From contig NCSJ02000137.1 of the NCBI GenBank assembly GCA_002812745.2, positions 44,412 to 108,411 on the forward strand: a stretch of 64,000 nt of DNA. Reading direction: 5' to 3'. Below are positions 37,930 to 49,849 of the stretch, piece after piece. Each line of letters starts with the position of its first letter. Position 1 is the stretch's first letter. Made by a program: the position numbers and the translations under genes. The stretch is from Scytalidium lignicola (Eukaryota > Ascomycota > Leotiomycetes). The notes under the pieces are model-generated. The model had not been told where the DNA came from and did no database searches. It saw nothing but the letters and a program-made list of their open reading frames with translations.

Positions 37930-38278
37930 GGATGCCTTCTTCATTAACTTATTGTTTGCTTTTGCCCTCTCGTAGCAATTGCCCCACCGCAAGGCCTACT
38001 ATGTGCCGCCGCGTGCCTGCCTATCTGTCTCGAGTGCCCAGATATCTATTTCCACAGCTAACAATATGGTATGGTATGGAAGATAATCGTTCAACAGATG
38101 GCCCTAATAGGCAATATATATTTACAGTGCTCGAAAGCTCGCCAGAGGATCCCACAGGAGGCCTTCCTCTTCCTAATTGTCAGCCACGATGCCACAATCT
38201 AAATGTCCTCTGAACACAGATGGAGCCAACTGCTGCTGCCGTCATAAAGTTATAAGGCCGGTAGAGCCACACGAGTCC

Positions 38279-39440
38279 TTATCTAACATATTTACTACGT
38301 ATTGTGCATGTCAGCTCCAAGATACAAGCCCACGGTTGATATATGTAATGGCCTATTTCAACTTACCTCATGAATCGCTTATGGAAATCCGACCGCAACA
38401 AATCCTGGAAAGATACCAAATATTAGCAACTAACCCTCTGTTCCGCAGCCAGGCCCTTACAGCCTGTGATTTCGGGGATACACACATTGACAAACTCTTT
38501 CTTCTTATTTCTATCCTCCGTCCCACGCGCCTGGTTCTTAAACACCACATCATCATCCCACCTATAGAGCCATTAGATGAGATATCCAAGGTACCATTCT
38601 CGCACGTACCTCCGCTTGATATTGAAGTCGGCCTTATTCAATAAGGGATTCCCCATAGCAATGTCATGCTCTCGAGCTGCCTCCTCCTGGGCTGCCTTTT
38701 CTCGCTCCTAGATGGCCGTAATTAGTACTACAAAATGCAATGTGCAAGTGAAACCATGTCCTAACCTCTTGCTCTCTCCTCTCGGCTCTTTCACGCTTGA
38801 TCTTTTCTAACTCCCGCTGCAACTCGGCAGTTTCATCTTCATCGTCACTGTCCCTTGTGTCAGCACTGTTATATAGAAGCATTCGAGTTTAAGTACCTAT
38901 CCTCCTCACTACTGTCCTCTTCCTCGCCACCATCTGAATCTGCATCTATGTGTCTTGTCTCTTCTAATATGCGTCGCCGTTTTGCATCAGGATCTTCTTC
39001 TCTTTCCTCCTCCGCCGGCCTATTCTCAAGTTGTCTTTTTGAGGGTATCTGTATCTCTTGAGCATTATCTCCCGTTTTTGCTGCTCCACCCTTCAATTTT
39101 GCAAAATGTGCGGCCTCTGCCTGAAGCAATTCCGCCCGGAGGTCACGGACTTGACGGTCTGCATCGCCACCTTGTCCAGGTTTCCTATCAGACTGTTAAC
39201 ATCCCATCGTCCAAACAAGTGAATTTACGTACCGGACTTTCAGCTGCGTATGCGCAGGCAATAGTCGTTGGTGATAGGCAGGACCTCTCTGGGCTTCCTT
39301 TCCTCGAGCCTACCATTTGTTAGTTTCTACTTAAAAAACCTTCGTTTATAGAGGGCTAACGGGATCAAATGTTGGTCTATGTGCTAGAGAATTATCAGCG
39401 CTATTCAGGTTGCGGGTATAAATTGCTTACCAGTCGTCAT
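38279..39440 (-). CDS. cwc15: Pre-mRNA-splicing factor Cwc15
   Basis: A 237-residue component of the Prp19-associated part of the spliceosome. Nine exons: 39431-39440, 39361-39383, 39233-39309, 38897-39184, 38766-38853, 38610-38707, 38486-38561, 38367-38404, 38279-38294; total 714 nt. The conserved start MTTAHRPTFDPARGKE is spread over three exons, the first of only 10 nt. The middle is acidic with coiled-coil character (ELQRELEKIKRERAERREQE). The conserved C terminus NPLLNKADFNIKRRWDDDVV, then FVNDLLRSDFHKRFMSKYVR, is spread over four exons, the last of 16 nt. All eight introns are 43-81 nt. The opposite-strand open frame at 38177-38644 is a shadow. It shares a 202-bp divergent promoter with rrp45. 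Confidence 0.95.
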
Positions 39441-39642
39441 TGTGCTGATCTAGCTGTAACAAACTCAAAAGGCCTTGATAAGTGATTGGTATCAATATAC
39501 AAAGAAAGTCGAAGCTAATGGTATCAGTCAAAGCTAAGCCAATAAAGGTTCACCGCTCGGCAGAATTCCCAATGTCTTTGAATTCAACTAAAACGTAGAT
39601 TCGATTTTGTAGTCAATTTTCTTTGTTACTCAGTCTCCCAAA
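39441..39642. promoter_or_regulatory. Compact divergent promoter between cwc15 and rrp45
   Basis: Only 202 bp separate the two start codons, so both genes must be driven from this segment. No named element was recognised. Confidence 0.6.
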
Positions 39643-40639
39643 ATGCCACGTGAAATCGAGCCTTCACTTAATGAAAAACAATTTTTTGCACGTGCTGTCG
39701 AAGAAAATTTGCGTATAGATGGACGAGCATTTGATCAATTCCGACAGCTAAAGCTAGAATTCAAGGATGAATATGGAGTTGTAGATGTGAGCTTGGGGAA
39801 GACTAGGTAGGCAACGGAGTTCCTTCATATATTTCTATGTAACAGAAAATACCGTCATTTTCTTGAAATTAACTTAGAGTTTGGAGATTTTCCCAGAAAA
39901 TAGTTAACACTTTTGAACTACAGAGTTCTAACCCATATCACGGCTGAAGTAGTTGCTCCTTACCCAGACAGGCCCTTTGATGGAATTTTCACTATCACCA
40001 CCGAACTCTCACCCATGGCCTCGCCTGCGTTCGAACCCTTCCGGCCCACAGAAACAGAATTACTTTTGTCTCGATTATTAGAGAAGAGTTTGCGCCGATC
40101 CTCAGCGATAGATACTGAATCACTCTGTCTCCTCGCAGGCCAAAAGGTATGGTCTGTTCGAGCAGATGTGCATCTTCTCTCTCATGATGGGAATTTGATT
40201 GATGCTTCCTGTATAGCAGTCATTGCCGCTTTACAACACTTCCGAAAACCAGATACATCCATTGAAGGTGATAATGTAACTATCTACACGTTGGCGGAAA
40301 GGGAGCCTGTTCCGTTAAGCCTACTTCACTTCCCTCTTTGTGTAACATTCAACTTCTACGCCGATGGAGAAGCTGTATTATTGGACGCCACTCTACTTGA
40401 AGAGCAACTTAGCATAGGTAGTTGTTCTATCAGTATGAATCGACATGGCGAGGTCTGCAACATTTCAAAATTAGGCGGTGTTCCAGTCGATGCCGTGGAA
40501 ATATTACACTGTACAAATGTAGCGCTTACAAAAGTGAAAGAGATATCTACATTTATCACAAAAAANGCTAGCTGAAGACGGGCAAAGGAGAAACAATGGT
40601 GGATTACTAGCCGAGTTGAGCTCAGAAAATTCAAGATAA
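39643..40639 (+). CDS. rrp45: Exosome complex subunit Rrp45
   Basis: A 292-residue RNase PH-fold subunit of the core RNA exosome, which degrades and trims RNA in nucleus and cytoplasm. Exons: 39643-39806 and 39924-40639. The start MPREIEPSLNEKQFF and the following NLRIDGRAFDQFR are typical of the family. Later blocks include HITAEVVAPYPDRPFDG, FTITTELSPMASPAFEP, WSVRADVHLLSHDGNLIDA and NFYADGEAVLLDATLLEE. Eukaryotic Rrp45 lacks phosphorolytic activity. A single N at 40566 after a run of A bases creates a false early stop; ignoring it extends the frame by about 25 residues to 40639. Confidence 0.92.
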
Positions 40640-40858
40640 CATTATTAATTCTATAGTCTGCGAGCCCACTCTCTCCATCTACAGGATGGTAAAAAAAACT
40701 AATGGTTTCCGGGAATGCAGCGCCGATGCAAATACAACAAAGGTCCCGAGCAAGAGGCTAAGCCACTCTGGTCTCCATAAACTCTGGAAGGGAGATACTT
40801 CCCAGAATTTAAGAGTCTAATTATGGGAAGAGTCCCGATTCTATGCAGAAGATATTGC

Positions 40859-43800
40859 CTAAACATGTCCCTCCTTTTCTTCCAATTCTCTCATATACTT
40901 TACAAATGTTTTCTTGTGAACCTGCATCGGGTTAGCATTATACCTTGCCAAGCTAAATCACTTCTAATGGCTAAATCCTTACCAAACCAGCATATTGCCC
41001 ATTCCTCGTCACACAAATATATCTCAATCCAAGCTTGACGAAACATTCATAGACAAGGTCCATGGGAGAGCGAATATCAAGTGCTACGGGGGCCTACCAA
41101 ATGTCAGCATGACTATCTATATAATCAACAAGACGCTTACCAGATCTGTGTACTGTGTAAAATCCGTGGGATCTACAGTAGTTTCATTCTCGGAATCATC
41201 AAGAGCAGGGATCGAAGCCATCAGGCATAAACTGCTTGACTCGTCCTCCAAGTTATCCAGGGCATATTCTAAATCCGGCGCTGGAATGAGACCAACAAGG
41301 ATGTCATTTCTTATTATAGGAAGTCCGCCATCGACCTCTCCAGCGGCGTGCAGAAGCTCTAATTTGTGACGTAAGCTAGTGGCAGAAACAAGAGGCGAGT
41401 TGGAGATATCAATGATTCTCTCTCGTCGCACACGAGGTGTTATATCCGCAAGATCTGAAGTGAAGACAGGCTTATGCTTATTGTTAAGGAAGGGATATGA
41501 ATTCATATTTATTAAGAGATCCTGAGTCCTATCAGCACATGATCAAAATAAAAAGGTGTGATACCATGTTACTTACGTATATACTGAGCGGCTCCATAAA
41601 ATCTGCAGTCCATTTGGCTACTAAGATCGCTAGTGAGAATGGCAATACATAGTCAAGACTGCCTGTTAATTCGAACAGAATCACTGCTAGCGTCACAGAT
41701 AATCTTGTAACTCCGCACATTGTTGAGCCCGCGGCAATAAGTGCGTAAACGCCAGGTGTGATACATGATGCACCAGTGACATGTGCTGCACATTCACCAA
41801 ACACGGGAGACGTGGGAAATCGTAGCACAAGCCATTGCATTAAATGCCCGATAATTCTCCCAAGAATGCCTCCCACAACCATTGATGGGACGTATATTCC
41901 AGCGGGGACTTTCTATGCAATGTGTCAGCAAAAATGTGGAATGTCCATGCAGGCCACTTCTTGCCTAGGATCACAGTTGCAAATACTTACAATTCCAAAT
42001 GTAACGATGGTAAGGATGCTCTTGATAAAAAAGGCAATAGTTAGTTGTCCAATAACAGGGGAGATCTCATCAAGATACTGTGGGCATAGGCTCATGTCAT
42101 CCTCCTTGTTAAAATCACAAGGGCTCGCAAGATTCAGAAGGAGCTTTGCCACGGGGAGCTTCGTATAGGGGTTCCAGTAGCCGATCAGTGCCGTAAGCAA
42201 AGCTACTAATATCACCTCCACAAGAGGCCATTTCTTGATTATGTGTATCTTGCGGAATGATTGAGCCCAGAGACGAGAGGCTTTGATGAAAATAGCGCCA
42301 GCGGCTCCTCCAAGCATGCCGACGGCAATGAATGCCAAAAGTTCGAAGTACGCCCAATCTTTTACGTATCTGACTTCGAACATGACTATCTTGTTGGTAC
42401 CATAAGGATTCAGGAATTTGAGAGTCAGTGCTGCCGTAATACAGCAGAAGAATGTTCTGAAGAGAGTTTTGGCAGGAAAGAAATACGCAACTTCCTCTAG
42501 GGAGAAGAGTACTCCTCCAATTGGAGCTCCAAAGGCAACCGCTACCCCTGCTGCTGCCGCTGCCGAAAGCACTTCTCGTCTCTTCCCATCGTTCCGATCG
42601 TATTTTGAAAATAATCTGCAAGCAATGTTACCGACGCAGGTAGCTATGTGTACGTAGGGACCCTCTTTTCCCAAACTCAAACCTGATGCCACACTCAAAA
42701 CCAAAGCAAGGGTCTTTATAACGAGTGTCTTAACGCCCAAGAATCCATGGAGCACAAATCCACTGAGGATTACTCGCACCTCAGCAACACCGCTACCTGC
42801 AGCAGAATAATACACCATGGGAGGTGACACGTCAAACTTGGCTGGTTCCTGAGGAGCAAGAGTCGCCTCTTCTTGGTCTCCCAGCAGATGGTGACACTCC
42901 GCCCCCAAATTCTCATCGAGGGTCGACATATGGTACGTAGATGGTATCACGGTTTTCGTCATCAGCGTCAACAAAAATGACAGTGTTGCAAACCCCAAAA
43001 CTAAGAGTATGTATATGGCGTATTCCGTAAACTGTTCAGACAAGTGGGGAATGCGAACAAGTTGCGACCAAGACTTCCAGGAATTACAAGGTCCTTCTTG
43101 TGGGCAGCATCTCTGGATACAACGTCAGATACAGTCAAGAAGAGATGGTAAACGATATCATCACAAAGAAGTTGAATAGGAACCGAGAGTTATAAAAATG
43201 AGAAGCATTGAAATAGATGTATCAGCGGATACGAGTAAGATAGGCTACCAAAATTAATTCTTCCCAAACTTGAGAAGAAGGGATTTTTTTTTTAACAATC
43301 AAAGAAACAGCATCGCTCCTACCTTCTCGCTAATGAACCAGCCGTCTGAGCAGAATCCATCTTTCCAATCGAAGACGGGTGCTTCAGACACATCCACCAC
43401 ATAAGCAATAGTGGCGGTGATAAAGCCTACCAGTGCACTGAGTATCCATCCTTGTGTGCCATCAAAAAAAGCCTTTATACGGCCTCGTATATCTTTTCTG
43501 CTTCGCAAAGCCTTAATTCGATAAGCATCGGCGATGCTATCATGCACCCAGTCCGTTGAGGTAAACTGATCATACCAAACTCTGTCATCAGGGTATAGCG
43601 AACTTTTTNGAATCTCCCATTGGCTCTATATGGACATGACGATCGGAACCAATTGCTGTTGCCAGTTTTTGGCCCCAAGAACCAGCGCGACTGTGGTTTC
43701 GAGTACTCCTCAAGCTTCCTGCAGCAACTCCGAATTAGTAGAGCTGCCAGGATGGCCACATCAAATTGTCTGCAATTTAAATCTGGCTGTCGCATTTAGT

Positions 43801-44073
43801 CTATCACTCACCGTTCGTACTTTGGTGCCTCGAGAGGCGAGGTTTGGAGACATTTGATCCGAGCTGAAGACGAATTCGAGAACGGCTGGCGCTGAGGAGA
43901 GGGGTTCTTTCATCTGAAAGATTGCTTGCTGTTCTCGAATGGTTGGGTCCAGCCCTTCGTGCATCGGGGGATGGCGGTTGTGAGGATTCGGGGGATTCTG
44001 TGGGCATGGAAGGCGTCATCGTGAGAGCTGTTTCCCCGAACCGATCATGCCTGGTCCTCCGCGACGTCGACAT
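40859..44073 (-). CDS. CLC-family voltage-gated chloride channel / exchanger (Gef1-like)
   Basis: An 889-residue channel or Cl-/H+ exchanger expected in Golgi or endosome membranes. Exons: 43812-44073, 43323-43718, 41991-43112, 41577-41912, 41141-41521, 40983-41093, 40859-40921. Cytosolic N terminus of about 190 residues, then the membrane core. Selectivity motifs are GSGVAE (usually GSGIPE), GKEGPYVHIA with the gating Glu, and GGVLFSLEEV. The luminal loop has a Cys pair (RCCPQEGPC). Two CBS domains occupy about 700-880, ending MRELEEKEGHV. An in-frame Met at 44106 is an alternative start. A single N at 43609 beside five A/T bases breaks exon 2; without it the exons sum to 890 codons and restore SSLYPDDRVWYDQF. 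Confidence 0.93.
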
Positions 44074-44954
44074 ATCTGACTGACAGGCAACATCAGATAT
44101 TCTCAAGCTTTATAGTAGACACGGAGCTTGGAGCAGTATAGTCGTGTGCACAAACATATCTAACCAACTGGTTGGCGAAGGATGATGCAGGTAATTAGCG
44201 GAGAACTAGTGGCGGGCGGGGGGGAGAGCAGCTCTTCTTTGATAGATGGCGGACAGATTTTCCGGCACGAACCAGGGGAGGGGCAACCAGCCGTCGTGAT
44301 GGTGTTAGAGCAAGAAGGAGGATGGAGAAAGTTAGGAGGTCATTATTTTTGTCGTCACAGGACAGCGCCAGAACCGATGCAAGAGGGGGTGAGATTCTTG
44401 GAGGATCTGCTGGATTGTCGTTGTCGTGGCGGTGGTGATGGTTGTTTGCTACCTGCTACCCTCCGTGCCTTCGTAGGCGTTTCTCAAACTGACACTTGAT
44501 ACAGATACAGCAAGGTTCGGCTGATTCTGGCAGGCGGCACTACGCCGTAAGTAGCCTAGCGAGTCTAGGACAACTGAACCCTTCGCTGGCTAGCTGCTGT
44601 TGCTCCCGCTGCAAGACTACTGGTTCACTGCAACTCACCATGAGTACAAAGTGCATTTCCTCAAACAAATAAACCAATACTAAATACTTTACAAAATAAC
44701 TCCAGGCAACGTGTTCGCTCCATACCAGCTGACTGCAGTATTGCAGCTGATCGTCTTCGCAAAAGCAGTTCTTCAAGAAGAAAGTTCGGGTTCTACTGTA
44801 CGAAACCTGAACCCCGCCAATATAGTGATCAGTGTGGACGAGGTAAGACTACCAAGTATTATGACACGTCCATGTGCTCCAACCATCCTGCACCGAGACT
44901 TGCCGCTTGCGGCTCTACCAATGGATTGTTAACACCCACCCTCTCTGCCCAGAA
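44074..44954. promoter_or_regulatory. Divergent promoter region between the CLC and IAH1-type genes
   Basis: An 881-bp stretch with short open frames only. It is G/A-rich at about 44190-44340, consistent with a pyrimidine-rich leader for the CLC gene on the other strand. Confidence 0.4.
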
Positions 44955-45976
44955 ATGGATTCCCAGAAGACGTATGCTCAATGTATCCTGTTTGGCGATT
45001 CCATGGTGGAACGTTCCAGTTATCTTCGGGGCGGCTTCTCTTTCGGTGCCGCCATGGCAGAACGTGCGCTCCCTCTCCCTCAAGTTAGTCCCGATAAAAA
45101 AAGCCTTCTGACTCCAGTCGCCAGACTGTACCCGACGTTTAGATGTCCTCAATCGCGGTTTGAGCGGCTACAACACGGATAATGCGCTGGACATCTTCCA
45201 CCATATACTCCCGCCTCCATCCTGTGCTAAGGTTGAGTACCTGGTAAGCTAGCATCTTTCCCTAGCCTAGTGACCTTCTTGCCTCCTCGTTTTCAGCGTT
45301 CCACCGGGCAGGCCTGCGGTCATGTCTGTAGCTGCTCTCCTCAATCAGCACCTGGATTCTGCGTACTGCACAGTACATTCGCGAGCACGCTCGAAACTGA
45401 GATCTCATATCATAGCTCATATTGTTCGGAGCCAATGACGCTGCCCTACCCGATACTACAGGCCAGCATGTTCCTCTGCAGACCTATGCGAAGAATATCA
45501 GGTCTCTCCTGACACATCCTTCCGTAACAGCGCACAACCCCATAATACTACTGGTAACACCACCACCTGTGGACGAGACCCGACTTGAAGCCGAAGATCT
45601 GAAAAAGGGCCATCCAAGATTGACAAGACAACTGAAAGTCACAGAAAAGTATGCCAATGTGATACGACAAATTGCAGCTGAATTCCCAGATAAGGTCTTC
45701 TTAATTGACCTATGGTCTTCTTTAATGGACGAGGCCTCGAAATTGACCCTATCATCGAAGGAGGCAGGAGCAGGAGTATTGCCTGAGAAAAGGACTAATA
45801 TTGGCCTCGAAAGTCTGCTGGAAGACGGTCTACATCTTACCGGTGCTGGCTACAAGGTCTTTTTTGACACAGTCGTACCGTTTATTGGAGGCGCTTGGAA
45901 GAGAGAGTCTCAAGAAGTTCCTTCTTGGGTCTTCCCACACTGGTCGGTTGCACCTAAAACTGGGCAGGCTATTTAA
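44955..45976 (+). CDS. iah1: Isoamyl acetate-hydrolysing esterase (IAH1-type SGNH hydrolase)
   Basis: A 262-residue esterase of the GDSL/SGNH class that hydrolyses small acetate esters. Exons: 44955-45063, 45125-45243, 45416-45976. Block I is CILFGDSMVERS with the nucleophile Ser16; block II RGLSGYNTDNA; block III LFGANDAALPD; block V DGLHLTGAGY with the catalytic Asp and His near residues 212-215. The start MDSQKTYAQC fits the family. The second intron is 172 nt; its acceptor TAG/CTC restores YLLILFGAND. No signal peptide, so probably cytosolic. Confidence 0.93.
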
Positions 45977-46356
45977 TGTAGCGTACCCTGTCACCCATAA
46001 TTCTATGAAACCCAAAGGCAGGTTAAAGTTCAAAGACTTGAAAAACAAATACACTTAAGCTGAACACCCTACATATATGTACGTGGAGTTTTCATAGAAG
46101 ATTATAAAAGGTATCGATTAGTGTATAATTGATCTATGATAAAGCTCTGTATGAGATCTACGTGCTAAGACCTTACTGCCGCAGGCCAAATTGACTACAG
46201 TAAGTAGAGGACTTGGGTGGTGTTCTCTTAGAGAGGAAAGGCAGATGAGCCTCGGCCAGGCACTATTGGTATAAAATACTCTTTTCCACTTTCCAACACC
46301 TGTCCTAACCTGTTCAGAATCTTCTCCCAACTCACTGGCATCAGGAACACACCGAG
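45977..46356. other. Region between iah1 and the seryl-tRNA synthetase pseudogene
   Basis: 3' flank of iah1. No feature was seen. Confidence 0.45.
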
Positions 46357-47910
46357 ATGTTGGATTTCGAAGATCTCATCACCGAGCTGGGGGGGAATCC
46401 ACAAAAGATCAGGGAAAGCTAGGCACACCGAGGCGCCTTGAAGGATCTCGTTGACGAGGTCATTACTCTATGGCAAGAAGCCCGGGCGGGTACCGGTTTT
46501 CAGAAATTCACAAATCAAGTGATTTAATGGCTCACTAGTCTTACAGCGCAGTACACAATTGACCAAACGGCCAGAAAGATCAATTCGGTGCAGAAACAGA
46601 TCGGCCAGAGAAAGACTGAAGAGGACGCCGAGGATTTGCTCCTACAGAAAATTGAGTTACAGAAACCGAAAGCTGGCGAGGAGGATATCGTCGTTGTAAA
46701 GCGGGCCGCTTTACTACAAAAGGCTCGTTTGATTGGTAATTATGTTCACGATACCGTACCTGTTAGGAATGATGAGGCAAACAACAAGGTTGTGCGAGAA
46801 TGGACCCCCGAAGGCTTTGATCCGAGTCAAACGCAAATGTTATCACACCATAGGGTTCTTTGGAAGTTAGCTGGCTACGACCCTGCTGGGGGCGTAAAGC
46901 TCGTTGGACAACACGGTTATTGCCTGACAGGCTACGGTATGTTCTTGCACGATAGTTCCCTGCTAAGAAGCCAGTTCTCTGATTTCTCCTGCTCACTTCT
47001 TCTAAGAATATGGCCTTGATCAATTACGGGGTCGAGTTCCTTTTCCAAAAAGGTTGGCACACTACCACTCTTTCCACTCTTCAGTCAAGCCAATCGACCT
47101 TCAGGCTACTCTCCGAACCAACCACATTTCTTCCTCAATCGTGATCAGATGGCCAAAACGGCTAGCCATCCTAATTTGATGAAGAGCTGTACCATATCTC
47201 CGAGAACGGTGGCAATTCTGACTCGGACAAGTATCTCATTGCGACCAGCGACCAACTCCTCTCCTATCTTCACTCAGACGAGTGGTTACAGCCAAATCAG
47301 CCTCCTATTAAATACGCCGGCAATAGTACCTGCTTCCGCAAAGAAGCCAGATCCCACGGATGAGACGCCTGGGGTGCCTTTCAGGTGCACCAGTTCGAGA
47401 AGGTGGAACAATTCGTACTCTGCAAGTCCGACGATAGCTGGAAACACTCTGATGAGTTGATTGCTATTTCTGAAGAATTTTATAAGTCTTTAGGCCTGCC
47501 TTACAGGGTGGTCAGTATCGTATCCGGTGCTTTGAACAACGCGGCTGCCAAGAAATACGGCCTCGAAACTCATTTCCCATTCCAGGGCGAATACAATGAG
47601 CTCGTATCGTGCTCCAACTGCCTAGCATGTTAAACAAGAGAGTTGGGGGTTGGCTATGGCACGAAAAATGCAAAAAGCAGCATCGATGGAGCCAGAAAGG
47701 AGTATGGACATGCTCTTAATTTGACAAGGCTGTCTATACTTACTTATATGACCCGGGCTTACTCTTGAAGACATTGTGCGCGACTGAGAGAACCATGTGT
47801 ACCTTGCTAGGGAATTACCAGATGAGCGATGGTCTAGCTGTTCCAGAAGTTCTCGGAAAGTATATTGCTGGCCAACTATCTTTTATTCCTTTACTAAGAA
47901 TCACCTAGAA
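46357..47910 (+). pseudogene. Decayed copy of cytosolic seryl-tRNA synthetase
   Basis: Translating in shifting frames gives a whole class II seryl-tRNA synthetase, from MLDFEDLITELGGNPQKIRES at 46357 to GLAVPEVLGKYI near 47860. It is broken by a TAG at 46420 (Gln in the family), a frameshift near 47160-47180, a TGA at 47361 (Arg in the family), a further stop near 47631 and more frame changes. The motif FRVHQFEK has become FQVHQFEK. Intron remnants remain: one near 47045-47098 keeps GT and AG ends, and ones near 46505-46550 and 46950-47010 have lost donors. So it derives from a genomic duplicate, not from mRNA. Several lesions fit C-to-T change. The functional gene is presumably elsewhere. 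The right boundary is approximate. Confidence 0.88.
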
Positions 47911-49849
47911 AAGAGGCGAGATTGCCAGTACGGGAGAACAAGAGATAAACTACCACCACACAGATAACCAGTAACTGGACAGAACCTTCTCCCCTTTCCA
48001 AGAAAAATTCTTATTTTCCCTATGCATGAAGGACTTGATGATCTGCAAGCTTGATAGACGTCTTCCGTCCCAGGTTCGCATCAATAGCATGGGCAATGAA
48101 GCCTGGAAAGAGATAGATGGAGATATAATAGGGTAAGAAAATAGTGAAAAGTAAAATCCTCTTCCTATATATTTATCGTTTGTAAATTTTGGTGTGGTGA
48201 GCCTGACAGTGCACCTCAAACTTGCCACATCTCGCCCTCCTAAGTCAACCTTTCTCTACACAGCGCTTCAGTACAACAATCCCTGGATACAAATTGTATG
48301 ATGCATCAGACAGTATCCTTTGTAATTAGATTGTCATTGTCTCTTGCATCCATTTTCCATACAGTGCCGTCTTTTCTGCTTACATGGAACTCCTGCATAC
48401 ATTTCAAGATTGTAAGTAGTGCAATATCCTTTACCCATATGCATACAATTATTTGAGACTTCCTCTTTGCTTGCATCGAAGAGATTGAGGCATTTCTTTG
48501 TAAACCATTTTGTAATGGAAACAACAGTATTAATTACCTCTGGTGTTGCGAAGTGTTGGATTGGTAGCTACACCCAGTTGCTTTGCAAAACGTCTTCTTA
48601 GGATCCTCGGGATAGAGTTTGTTGTGATGAAAGTGGCAGTAACATCCACATTTTCGGTTACCCTTTTCTGTATATAGTTGTCTTGGTATCTTTGGCTTCT
48701 AAAGGTCTTCCGGGTAAAGATATTTAACAAATTTAGCAAAGCTAATGTTTAAAGTTAATTTTGACTAAAATCTAGTTATGTTATTAATTTTATAATAATT
48801 TTAATTACAATTTGAAGTTTGGCGGTGATAAATCTAAAAGTAGGAAATCTTGGGAGTTTTCGCCATAGTAAATAATTAGTAAATCTCAAACAAGTAAATA
48901 AGATCATACTCTAGATTTATCATTTTCCACTAATTTCTAAATCATAGTTCCTCTAGATACAGTTATAGTCGTTTTTATTTAGTAAAAGTATCGTAGCACA
49001 TTTTAACTAGGATCATTGATCTGCCATCATTTGACTGTATGCCTAAGGTACCGATACGGAGCACCCGCGGCTAGCCTCCTTCGATAACGATGTCCACAAG
49101 CCAGTCCCGTCAAGAACACACCCTCGAGCACGTTCAATAATAGCTAATCTACCTAGCTTCAATCTTTACATCCTGTGTTACCTCTAAGTAACTTCTCATT
49201 TTCACCGAATATTCGACGATTTGCACCCGTGTCTCCGACTTGATCCTGGAAACCACGACTCCTTATTCTTGTTGTGACTCGGGGTTAACTCCCTTTGAGG
49301 CACCATTAAACCCAAATCCTCTTCAATATTCTACCTCTGGCGCATATATAACGAGTTAATACGATCAATCGTCTTTAGAACCCCTATCAGGTAGCAATAG
49401 GCCCCTCGCTCAAAACCAACCTGTCTACCACTAGAAGCCTCCCTTTGGTTGCAATACAAGTTCCCTGCGACCGACGGCCGCGCCGTCGATGCGGCGGGGG
49501 ATGTGGATATCGTGTACATATTGAGTCAGGATAGAAGGCGCTTGCTTTGCTGGCCAAATTTGGACCGCATGAAGGAGGGAGATTGAATTAGTTTGGAGAG
49601 GTGGCTCGGGACGTGAACATTCTCGGAATTAAGATTATCAAGTCTTCAACAAACATAATTCGGCACGAGGTGAACATTTGAAATTACTTTATTCTTTTGT
49701 TCCGCTGCGTGATTGGGGAGGTATATGTTATCAGTGTTATATGAATGCATATTAAGCTTTACCCCGAAAAGCTTGAGATATAACTGGAGAGTCATCACGC
49801 AGACTCGAAGGCTTATTTCCTTCTATCGAAGCATTCCACAGACTTGGAC
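47911..49849. other. 1.9-kb gene-poor, partly AT-rich region
   Basis: No supported gene. Base composition becomes markedly AT-rich at about 48715-49020. A 62-codon minus-strand frame at 49331-49519 and in-frame fragments on the plus strand around 49080-49560 could be remains of something, but I recognise nothing in them. Confidence 0.5.

Larger units (their letters stand above)
35864..38278. other. 2.4-kb intergenic region upstream of the DDR48-like gene
   Basis: The longest gene-free stretch of the window apart from its transposon end. It should hold the promoter of the DDR48-like gene (an AGGGG stress-element-like core lies near 35888) and the 3' flank of cwc15. It contains two microsatellites and many short open frames without recognisable content. 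An unrecognised non-coding RNA cannot be excluded. Confidence 0.5.

Noticed and set aside
38177..38644. 155-codon plus-strand open frame
   Set aside because: It overlaps the last exons and introns of cwc15 on the other strand, whose splice model restores the conserved C terminus.
42115..42621. 168-codon minus-strand frame inside the CLC gene, and similar shadows at 26632-27234, 10032-10394 and 60029-60640
   Set aside because: They lie within strongly supported coding sequence in another frame or strand and contain no recognisable protein.
49331..49519. 62-codon minus-strand open frame
   Set aside because: No recognisable family, no splice partners, and the region around it is gene-poor.
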